A model generated the notes under the pieces. It was not told where the DNA came from and searched no databases. It worked only from the letters and a program-made list of their open reading frames with translations. A DNA stretch of 64,000 nt, from assembly GCF_035917575.1 (NCBI RefSeq), contig NZ_CP109090.1:5332001-5396000 (forward strand), in the 5' to 3' direction. This document shows positions 57,359 through 64,000 of this stretch, piece by piece. This DNA comes from Streptomyces sp. NBC_01788 (lineage in GTDB: Bacteria; Actinomycetota; Actinomycetes; Streptomycetales; Streptomycetaceae). Position 1 is the stretch's first letter, and each line of letters opens with the position of its first letter. A program made the position numbers and the translations under genes.

Positions 57359-58784
57359 CGAGGTGACTCACGGGACGGGAGTGGAGGAGTCCCGTGGGAG
57401 AACCGGGCCGCGCCACGCGGCACCCAAGAAGCCGCTGTTCACCAGGTTCCACATGCCGGCCGGCAAGGCGATGGCCATGGCGGCGATGCCGACGGCGGTC
57501 CTCATGGGCATGGGCTTCACGTCCACGCACGCCGTCGCCGACAACAACGCGTCGGCGCCGTCCGCCAAGAGCCTGACGGCCGATGAGTACAAGGACTGTG
57601 TCGCGGCGCTGGACGGCTCGCAGGACGAGGCCTCGGCCTCGCCGACACCGTCCGCCTCCGCGAGCGCCGGTGACGCCGCTGAGGACGGCGAGGGCGGCGA
57701 GGGCGCCACCGCGAAGCCGGCCCCCTCGGCCACGTCCGCCACGGACCAGGCGGGCGAGGACGGCCAGGGGGACCAGAACGGTCAGAAGGACGAGGGCTCC
57801 TCGCACACGCCCTCCTCGCCGGACACGGCCTCCGGCGGCAAGACCGCGCCCGAGCCGGCCCCCACCGCCTCGCAGAGCAAGCCGGACGGTTCGGCGTCCG
57901 GGGGCGGCGGCCTGCTGGGGACCGTCGGGGACGCGCTCGGAGGCCTCCTCGCCGGCGCCAAGCCGGGCTCAGGGAACTCCGGGGGCACCGAGGACTCCGG
58001 GGCCGCGCCGTCCGCCTCCGCCACGCCTTCGGCGGGCGGGACCAAGGACGCCGGCGACGGCGCCTCCGACCCGGTCGAGGACACCGCCGGGAAGGTCGCC
58101 GACACGGTCAAGGACACGGTCAAGGGCACCGTGAAGGAGACCGTGAAGGAGACCGTGAAGGAGACCGTGAAGGACACGGCCGGCACGGTGTCCGGGACGG
58201 CCGGGGAGGCCGGGAAGGCCGTCGAGGACGTCAAGGAGGCGGCCGGAGAGGCGGCCGACGCGGCGACGGCCACGCCGAACCCGTCGGCGAGTTCCACGAC
58301 GGACCCGGAGAAGTGCCCGGCCGCCACCGACGCCGAGGGCGGCGTGGACAACGCCGTGCTCCTGGCCGACGACCCCTGGTACCTGGACGCCAGTTCGCTG
58401 CTGCTGAAGGGCGCCGACTACCAGGGCGTCGTGGAGGTGCGCACGGCGAGCGGACACGTCAAGAAGGTGCTGAAGTACGTCATTTCGGATGGCACCGACA
58501 TCGGCGACCTGCACCAGACGGTGAAGGACACCGGGATCGGCAAGACCTACCACGTGCAGGCCGCCAAGGGCTCCACGTCCACGATCCGCAACGGCAACAC
58601 GGTGATGTACACCGAGAGCATCTCCGGCAACCTGTTCGGTCTGATCCCGGTCACCTTCAGCCCGAAGAGCCCTCCGCCGCTGAACATCCCGCTGATCTAC
58701 TTCACCAAGGTCAAAGTGGTCCAGGCCGCTCAGTTCGGCGGCGACCTGCACGTCCCCGGTATGCACCTGTACACCACCGACTGA
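57348..58784 (+). CDS. Secreted repeat-containing protein of the DUF6230 operon
   Basis: A 478-residue protein not assigned to a known family. A long, charged N-terminus precedes a signal-like segment (about 38-65, AMAAMPTAVLMGMGFTSTHAVA). Residues about 75-245 are Ser/Thr/Ala/Glu/Gly-rich and disordered, then comes a Lys/Thr/Val repeat (VKET/VKDT units, about 252-276) and an Ala/Glu helix. The final 160 residues are a folded, globular-looking domain starting DPEKCPAATDAEGG and ending GGDLHVPGMHLYTTD. GTG 57348 overlaps the DUF6114 gene. Probably exported and coiled or wall-associated; function unknown. Confidence 0.7.
   Translation: MPADEVTHGTGVEESRGRTGPRHAAPKKPLFTRFHMPAGKAMAMAAMPTAVLMGMGFTSTHAVADNNASAPSAKSLTADEYKDCVAALDGSQDEASASPTPSASASAGDAAEDGEGGEGATAKPAPSATSATDQAGEDGQGDQNGQKDEGSSHTPSSPDTASGGKTAPEPAPTASQSKPDGSASGGGGLLGTVGDALGGLLAGAKPGSGNSGGTEDSGAAPSASATPSAGGTKDAGDGASDPVEDTAGKVADTVKDTVKGTVKETVKETVKETVKDTAGTVSGTAGEAGKAVEDVKEAAGEAADAATATPNPSASSTTDPEKCPAATDAEGGVDNAVLLADDPWYLDASSLLLKGADYQGVVEVRTASGHVKKVLKYVISDGTDIGDLHQTVKDTGIGKTYHVQAAKGSTSTIRNGNTVMYTESISGNLFGLIPVTFSPKSPPPLNIPLIYFTKVKVVQAAQFGGDLHVPGMHLYTTD
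58101..58172 (+). repeat. Six tandem 12-bp units coding VKxT repeats
   Basis: Units GACACGGTCAAG, GACACGGTCAAG, GGCACCGTGAAG and three GAGACCGTGAAG copies encode TVK[DGE] repeats. The three last units are identical, so copy number may vary. Confidence 0.85.
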
Positions 58785-58817
58785 CCGGCCGCGGGCCCGT
58801 CCGGGAGCCGCAACACC

Positions 58818-58855
58818 ACTGAGGGCGCCCCCTGTTCGCAGGGAGCGCCCTCAGT
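58818..58855. terminator. Convergent terminator with TTCG loop
   Basis: 17-bp arms (58818-58834 and 58839-58855) with one mismatch and a TTCG tetraloop, between the DUF6230 operon and the leftward pyk gene. Confidence 0.9.
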
Positions 58856-58889
58856 CGTGTGCCGGTCGGCCGAGCGGCCGTGCGCGCGG

Positions 58890-60320
58890 TCAGTCGCGGG
58901 TGCCGCCGCCCAGGTGGTGGACGCGGACCATGTTGGTGGTGCCGGGGACGCCGGGGGGCGAGCCGGCGGTGATGATGACCGTGTCGCCGGGGGCGAAGCG
59001 GTTGAGCTTCACCAGCTCCTGGTCGACCAGGTCGACCATCTCGTCGGTGCTGTTGACGAACGGCACCACGTGCGGCTCCACGCCCCAGCTGAGCGCGAGC
59101 TGGTTGCGGGTGGACTCGTCGGTGGTGAAGGCCAGGATCGGCTGGCAGGCGCGGTAGCGGGACAGCCGGCGCGCGGTGTCGCCGGACTGGGTGAAGCCCA
59201 CCAGGCCCTTGGCGCCCAGGAAGTCGGCGATCTCGCAGGCGGCGCGGGCCACCGAACCGCCCTGCGTGCGCGGCTTCTTGCCCGGCACCAGCGGCTGCAG
59301 TCCCTTGCCGAGCAGCTCCTCCTCGGCCGCCTTGACGATCTTCGACATCGTCTTGACGGTCTCGACCGGGTAGGCACCCACGCTCGACTCGGCCGACAGC
59401 ATGACCGCGTCGGCCCCGTCCAGGATCGCGTTGGCCACGTCGGAGGCCTCGGCGCGGGTCGGACGGGAGTTGGTGATCATCGACTCCATCATCTGGGTCG
59501 CCACGATCACCGGCTTGGCGTTGCGCCGGCACAGCTCGATCAGGCGCTTCTGCACCATGGGGACCTTCTCGAGCGGGTACTCGACGGCCAGGTCGCCGCG
59601 GGCGACCATCACACCGTCGAACGCCATCACGACGTCCTGCATGTTCTCCACCGCCTGCGGCTTCTCCACCTTGGCGATGACGGGGACGCGGCGGCCCTCC
59701 TCGTCCATGACCCGGTGGACGTCGGAGACGTCCTTGGCGTCGCGGACGAAGGACAGGGCGACCATGTCGCAGCCCATGCGGAGCGCGAAGCGCAGGTCCT
59801 CGATGTCCTTCTCGGACAGCGCGGGCACGTTCACCGCGGCGCCGGGCAGGTTGATGCCCTTGTGGTCGGAGATGACGCCGCCCTCGATGACGATCGTCTT
59901 CACCCGCGGGCCCTCGACGTCCACGACCTTCAGCTCGACGTTGCCGTCGTTGATGAGCACCTGGTCGCCGCGCGAGACGTCGGCCGGCAGCCCCTTGTAC
60001 GTCGTACCGCAGATGTGCTTGTCGCCCGGGACGTCCTCGGTGGTGATGGTGAACTCGTCACCGCGCTCGAGCTCCACCGGACCCTCGGCGAAGGTCTCCA
60101 GCCGGATCTTCGGGCCCTGGAGGTCGGCGAGGACGGCGATGGCCCGGCCGGTCTCCTTGGCCGCGGCGCGGACCCGGTCGTACCGTGCCTGGTGCTCGGC
60201 GTGCGTTCCGTGGCTGAAGTTGAACCGGGCCACGTTCATGCCCGCGTCGATCATGGCGACGAGCATCTCGTGGGAGTCGACCGCTGGGCCGAGAGTACAG
60301 ACGATTTTCGAACGGCGCAT
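58890..60320 (-). CDS. pyk: Pyruvate kinase
   Basis: Converts phosphoenolpyruvate and ADP to pyruvate and ATP. The 476-residue protein opens with MRRSKIVCTLGPA and has the ADP/PEP-site arginine in MNVARFNFSHG, the K+/Mg site GPKIRLE, the catalytic lysine in IAKVEKPQAVEN, and MVARGDLAVE and ATQMMESMI. The B-domain and C-terminal allosteric domain are complete. TAGGAT (minus strand, 60327-60332) ends six bases before the ATG, so the message may be leaderless. Streptomyces carry two pyruvate kinases; which this is depends on orthology (S. coelicolor SCO5423-like by order). Confidence 0.95.
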   Translation of the reverse strand: MRRSKIVCTLGPAVDSHEMLVAMIDAGMNVARFNFSHGTHAEHQARYDRVRAAAKETGRAIAVLADLQGPKIRLETFAEGPVELERGDEFTITTEDVPGDKHICGTTYKGLPADVSRGDQVLINDGNVELKVVDVEGPRVKTIVIEGGVISDHKGINLPGAAVNVPALSEKDIEDLRFALRMGCDMVALSFVRDAKDVSDVHRVMDEEGRRVPVIAKVEKPQAVENMQDVVMAFDGVMVARGDLAVEYPLEKVPMVQKRLIELCRRNAKPVIVATQMMESMITNSRPTRAEASDVANAILDGADAVMLSAESSVGAYPVETVKTMSKIVKAAEEELLGKGLQPLVPGKKPRTQGGSVARAACEIADFLGAKGLVGFTQSGDTARRLSRYRACQPILAFTTDESTRNQLALSWGVEPHVVPFVNSTDEMVDLVDQELVKLNRFAPGDTVIITAGSPPGVPGTTNMVRVHHLGGGTRD

Positions 60321-60428
60321 GGGGCGATCCTATCGGTTTGTTTCGCTCCGGAATATTCCGTCTGATGGAAGATACAAATGGGCGCCTCGGCGCTCAGTCG
60401 AGTGCCGGCCGGAATTTCGCGGACGTGC

Positions 60429-61637
60429 TCAGGCGTCCTTTCCGACCAGTGCGTAAGTCTGGGTGGCGATCTCCATTTCCTCGTCCGTGGGAACCACGGC
60501 CACGGCGACCCGCGCGCCCTCGGGCGAGATCAGCCGCGCCTCGTCGCCGCGTACGGCGTTCCGGTCGCGGTCCACCGCCAGGCCCAGGCCCTCCAGGCCC
60601 GCGAGGGCGGCCTCGCGCACAAAGGCCGCGTTCTCGCCGACCCCGGCCGTGAAGGCGACCGCGTCCACCGTGCCGAGTACCGCGTAATAGGCACCCACGT
60701 ACTTCTTCAGCCGGTGGATGTAGATCTCGAACGCGAGTCGTGCGTCGTCGTCGCCCTCCTCCATCCGGCGCTGAATCTCCCGCATGTCGTTGTCGCCGCA
60801 CAGACCGAACAAACCACTCCTCTTGTTGAGGAGAGTGTCGACCTCGTCCATGGACATTCCGCCGACTCGCTGCAAATGGAAGATGACGGCCGGGTCGAGG
60901 TCACCGGAACGCGTTCCCATCACCAGCCCCTCCAGCGGGGTGAGCCCCATGGAGGTGTCCACGCACCGGCCGCCACGGACCGCCGAGGCCGACGCGCCGT
61001 TGCCCAGGTGCAGCACGATGACGTTGACGTCCTCGGGCGCCCTGCCCAGCAGCTCGGCGGTCGCCCGGGAGACGTAGGCGTGCGAGGTGCCGTGGAAGCC
61101 GTAGCGCCGCACCCGGTGCCGGTCGGCGGTCCTCGTGTCGATCGCGTAGCGGGCCGCGGACTCCGGCATGGTCGTGTGGAACGCCGTGTCGAAGACGGCG
61201 ACCTGCGGCAGGTCGGGGCGCAGCGCCATGGCCGTGCGGATGCCGGTGAGGTTGGCCGGGTTGTGCAGCGGCGCCACCGGGATCAGCCGCTCGATCTCGG
61301 TGAGCACGGCGGAGTCGATGACGGTGGGCTCGGTGAAGAACATGCCGCCGTGCACCACCCGGTGCCCGATCGCGGCCAGTTCGGGGGAGTCCAGGCCGAG
61401 CCCGTCCCTGGCCAGTTCCTCCGCGACCGCCTTCAGCGCGGCGTCGTGGTCGGCGATCGGGCCGCTCTGCTCGCGGCCGGCCTCCGTGGCCAGGCAGGTG
61501 TGCTTGAGCCGGGAGGTCTGCTCGCCGATGCGCTCCACCAGGCCGACGGCGAGCCGGGTCGCGTCGCGCATGTCGAGCAGCTGGTACTTCAGCGACGAGG
61601 AGCCGGAGTTGAGGACGAGGACGCGGGTCGCGGTCAC
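60429..61637 (-). CDS. ackA: Acetate kinase
   Basis: Forms ATP and acetate from acetyl phosphate, reversibly. The 402-residue ASKHA-fold enzyme shows VLVLNSGSSSLKYQLL at the N-terminus, GHRVVHGG, NPANLTGIR, the DTAFH segment, YGFHGTSHAYVS with the transition-state histidine, LHLGNGAS, and GVGENAAFVR. The GTG start 61637 has no strong ribosome-binding site. It lies 87 bp downstream of pta and is probably co-transcribed, giving the Pta-AckA overflow pathway. Confidence 0.96.
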   Translation of the reverse strand: MTATRVLVLNSGSSSLKYQLLDMRDATRLAVGLVERIGEQTSRLKHTCLATEAGREQSGPIADHDAALKAVAEELARDGLGLDSPELAAIGHRVVHGGMFFTEPTVIDSAVLTEIERLIPVAPLHNPANLTGIRTAMALRPDLPQVAVFDTAFHTTMPESAARYAIDTRTADRHRVRRYGFHGTSHAYVSRATAELLGRAPEDVNVIVLHLGNGASASAVRGGRCVDTSMGLTPLEGLVMGTRSGDLDPAVIFHLQRVGGMSMDEVDTLLNKRSGLFGLCGDNDMREIQRRMEEGDDDARLAFEIYIHRLKKYVGAYYAVLGTVDAVAFTAGVGENAAFVREAALAGLEGLGLAVDRDRNAVRGDEARLISPEGARVAVAVVPTDEEMEIATQTYALVGKDA

Positions 61638-61724
61638 GAGCGCTGGCGCTTTCTGGTCGGAGTTGTGGAGGTCTTGGGCCGCGCGCGCCGGGGCGGCGCC
61701 CCGGCGGACGCGGCCGGGGGAGGG

Positions 61725-63800
61725 TCAGTTGCCGGACGACTGGGCCTGGATCGCCGTGATGGCCGCGGTGGTGACGATGTCCGGCACCAGGGCGCCGCGG
61801 GACAGGTCGTTGATCGGCTTGCGCAGGCCCTGGAGGACCGGGCCGACCGCGACCGCGCCGGCCGAACGCTGCACGGCCTTGTAGGTGTTGTTGCCGGTGT
61901 TCAGGTCCGGGAAGATCAGCACGGTGGCCTGCCCCGCCACCTCCGAGCCGGGCAGCTTGGTGGCGGCCACCGAGGGTTCCACGGCCGCGTCGTACTGGAT
62001 CGGCCCCTCGATCATCAGGTCCGGGCGGCGCAGCCGCACCAGCTCGGTCGCCTCGCGCACCTTGTCCACGTCGGCGCCCGAGCCGGAGTCGCCGGTGGAG
62101 TACGACAGCATGGCGATCCGCGGTTCCACCCCGAACCGGGCGGCGGTGGCCGCCGACTGGATGGCGATGTCGGCCAGTTGCTCGGCGTCCGGGACGGGGT
62201 TGACCGCGCAGTCGCCGTAGACGAGGACCTTGTCGGCCAGGCACATGAAGAACACCGAGGAGACGATCGAGGCGTCGCTGCGGGTCTTGATGATCTCGAA
62301 CGCGGGCCGGATGGTCGCGGCCGTGGAGTGCACCGAGCCCGACACCATGCCGTCGGCCAGCCCCTCCTGCACCATGAGCGTGCCGAAGTAGTTCACGTCC
62401 GAGACGACGTCGTACGCCAGCTCCACCGTGACGCCCTTGTGGGCGCGCAGCGCCGCGTACCGCTCGGCGAAGGCGTCCCGCAGGTCGGAGGTGGCCGGGT
62501 CGATGAGCTGCGCGTCCCCGAGGTCGATGCCCAGGTCGGCGGCCTTCTTGCGGATCACCTCCGCCGGGCCGAGCAGCGTCAGGTCGCACACGCCCCGGCG
62601 CAGCAGCACCTCCGCCGCGCGCAGCACGCGCTCCTCGGTGCCCTCCGGCAGCACGACCCGGCGCCGGTCGTGGCGGGCCTGTTCGAGGAGCTGGTGCTCG
62701 AACATCATCGGGGTGACCCGGTCGCTGCTGGGCGCGGAGACCCGCTTGCTGAGGTCGGCGGTGTCGACGTACCGCTCGAACAGGCCGAGCGCGGTCTCCG
62801 CCTTGCGCGGGGTGGCCGCGTTGAGCTTGCCCTCCAGGGAGAACAGCCGCTCGGCGGTGAGGAAGCTGTTGCCGGACACCGAGACGACCGGGGTGCCCGG
62901 GGCGAGGCGGCCGGCCAGGGTGAGGATCTCCTGCCGCGGCGCCTCGTTCAGGGTGAGCAGCACGCCGGCTATCGGCGGGGTGCCGGCGCTGTGCGCGGCG
63001 AGCGAGCCGATGACCAGGTCGGCGCGGTCGCCGGGGGTGACCACCAGGCAGCCGGGGGTCAGCGCCTTGAGGAGGTTGGGCAGCATGGCGCCGCCGAAGA
63101 CGAAGTCCAGGGCGTCGCGGGCCAGTCCGGAGTCGTCGCCGAGGAGCACCCGGCCGTCCAGGACCTGGGTGATCTGCGCGACCGTCGGCGCGGACAGGGC
63201 CGGCTCGTCGGGCACCACCCAGCAGGGCACCGGCAGCCGGCCGGCCAGCCGCTCGGCGATCTCGTCGCGGTCCTCGCGGGCCACCCGGTTGGTGACCATG
63301 GCCAGCACGTCGCAGCCGAGGCCGTCGTAGGCGCGGTAGGCGTTGCGGGTCTCGGCGAGGACCGACTCCGCGTTCTGTCTGCGGCCGCCCACGACCGGCA
63401 GGACGGAGGCCCCGAACTCGTTGGCGAGCCGGGCGTTGAGGGACAGCTCGTCCGGGAGCTGGGTGTCGGCGAAGTCGGTGCCGAGGACGAGCACCACGTC
63501 GTAGTCCCGGGCGACCAGGTGGAAGCGGTCGACGAGGGCGGACACCAGTTCGTCCGTGCCCTGCTCGGCCTGGAGGGCGGACGCCTCCTGGTAGTCCAGG
63601 CCGTAGACGGTCGCCGGGTCCTGGGGGAGCCGGTAGCGGGCGCGCAGCAGCTCGAAGAGGCGGTCGGGGCCGTCGTGGACGAGGGGACGGAAGACGCCCA
63701 CCCGGTCCACCTGCCGGGTCAGCAGTTCCATGACTCCCAGCTCGACGACCTGCCGGCCGTCACCGCGGTCGATACCGGTCACGTACACGCTGCGGGTCAC
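61725..63800 (-). CDS. pta: Phosphate acetyltransferase (long form)
   Basis: Converts acetyl-CoA and phosphate to acetyl phosphate and CoA. The 691-residue protein is the long, three-domain type: an N-terminal BioD-like domain (about 1-200) whose P-loop is degenerate (TGIDRGDGRQVVELG lacks the GKT/S pattern), a DRTGG domain (about 215-325), and the catalytic PTA_PTB domain (about 370-690) with VLPEGTEERVLRAA, GMVSGSVHSTAATIRP and VLIFPDLNTGNNTYKA. GTG 63800 follows CGGAGAG. First gene of the pta-ackA unit, divergent from a gene beyond the right edge. Confidence 0.95.
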   Translation of the reverse strand: MTRSVYVTGIDRGDGRQVVELGVMELLTRQVDRVGVFRPLVHDGPDRLFELLRARYRLPQDPATVYGLDYQEASALQAEQGTDELVSALVDRFHLVARDYDVVLVLGTDFADTQLPDELSLNARLANEFGASVLPVVGGRRQNAESVLAETRNAYRAYDGLGCDVLAMVTNRVAREDRDEIAERLAGRLPVPCWVVPDEPALSAPTVAQITQVLDGRVLLGDDSGLARDALDFVFGGAMLPNLLKALTPGCLVVTPGDRADLVIGSLAAHSAGTPPIAGVLLTLNEAPRQEILTLAGRLAPGTPVVSVSGNSFLTAERLFSLEGKLNAATPRKAETALGLFERYVDTADLSKRVSAPSSDRVTPMMFEHQLLEQARHDRRRVVLPEGTEERVLRAAEVLLRRGVCDLTLLGPAEVIRKKAADLGIDLGDAQLIDPATSDLRDAFAERYAALRAHKGVTVELAYDVVSDVNYFGTLMVQEGLADGMVSGSVHSTAATIRPAFEIIKTRSDASIVSSVFFMCLADKVLVYGDCAVNPVPDAEQLADIAIQSAATAARFGVEPRIAMLSYSTGDSGSGADVDKVREATELVRLRRPDLMIEGPIQYDAAVEPSVAATKLPGSEVAGQATVLIFPDLNTGNNTYKAVQRSAGAVAVGPVLQGLRKPINDLSRGALVPDIVTTAAITAIQAQSSGN

Positions 63801-63886
63801 GCGGGCTCTCCGTTTCCTCGGGGGATCACTCGTCGGCCGGGGATGGCGTCCTGCAAAAAACGCCCACCGGGGTGAGCGGAATCCCC

Positions 63887-63915
63887 TTGACAGTACCCCT
63901 GCCGGTAGCTATGGC
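63887..63915 (+). promoter_or_regulatory. Promoter reading off the right edge
   Basis: TTGACA (63887-63892), a 17-bp spacer, then TATGGC (63910-63915), on the plus strand in the gap after pta. By comparison with S. coelicolor order the next gene may be a phosphofructokinase, but no coding start falls inside the window. The remainder of 63801-64000 holds the pta promoter region, with nothing else evident. Confidence 0.6.
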
Positions 63916-64000
63916 GCCCATCAGGCCATGGCCGTCCCCCGGACATGAAACAATCGGACGGGATCACCGGTGTCAACAGCGAGCAGGAGACACAGCAGCA

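Noticed and set aside
57348..58784. Assigning the third operon gene to a named enzyme family
   Set aside because: Only low-complexity regions, repeats and an unassigned C-terminal domain are visible; any enzyme name would be a guess.
60378..63875. An 1165-codon plus-strand frame opposite ackA and pta
   Set aside because: Spans two certain genes and their spacer in antisense; no recognisable domain.

Overview
The window is about 72% GC chromosomal DNA from a Streptomyces. Evidence: the base composition, many GTG/TTG starts, the scy/filP polar-growth pair, NucS in the genome, and a gene order that matches, from memory, the Streptomyces coelicolor core block SCO5357 to SCO5425. I see no rRNA, tRNA, CRISPR array, prophage or intact insertion sequence.

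Layout. 1-9.5 kb: transcription/translation genes (rho, an LCP envelope protein, rpmE, prfA, prmC, a Sua5 protein, an LMW-phosphatase-like protein and a diverged serine hydroxymethyltransferase). 9.6-19.2 kb: a WecA/TagO-type transferase, then the ATP synthase operon atpI-B-E-F-H-A-G-D-C, closed by a 21-bp-stem terminator. 19.2-24.7 kb: a DUF2550 gene, a GH18 chitinase with two DasR-like repeats in its promoter, a decayed two-component patch carrying a small CTAG-ended palindromic insertion, cobalamin adenosyltransferase and 3-hydroxyacyl-CoA dehydrogenase. 24.8-31.2 kb: a STAS protein without its usual phospho-serine, a large membrane-anchored P-loop protein, nucS, an SCO5389-family gene, an LLM oxidoreductase and a zinc-finger protein. 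31.2-40.3 kb: two tandem ABC-2 transporters, filP and scy.

40.4-53.5 kb: acyl-CoA and B12 metabolism (methylmalonyl-CoA epimerase, thiolase, MeaB, and isobutyryl-CoA mutase large subunit IcmA under a 24-bp palindrome), mixed with two MFS exporters, MarR/ArsR regulators, three AIM24 genes, two DUF3817 membrane proteins and a thiamine-binding protein. 53.5-64 kb: a TetR regulator, a CnoX-like thioredoxin, a 645-bp structured non-coding stretch, a three-gene DUF6230/DUF6114/repeat-protein operon, and pyk, ackA and pta.

How the genes fit together. The epimerase, thiolase, hydroxyacyl-CoA dehydrogenase, adenosyltransferase, MeaB and IcmA form a loose B12-dependent acyl-CoA supply neighbourhood. 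Pyk, Pta and AckA link glycolysis to acetyl-CoA and acetate. Scy and FilP organise tip growth; the LCP protein and WecA-like enzyme build wall glycopolymers. The least explained parts are the DUF6230/DUF6114 operon with its upstream palindromes and folded leader, the AIM24 trio, the NTPase-plus-STAS pair, and a possible attenuator ahead of an MFS exporter.
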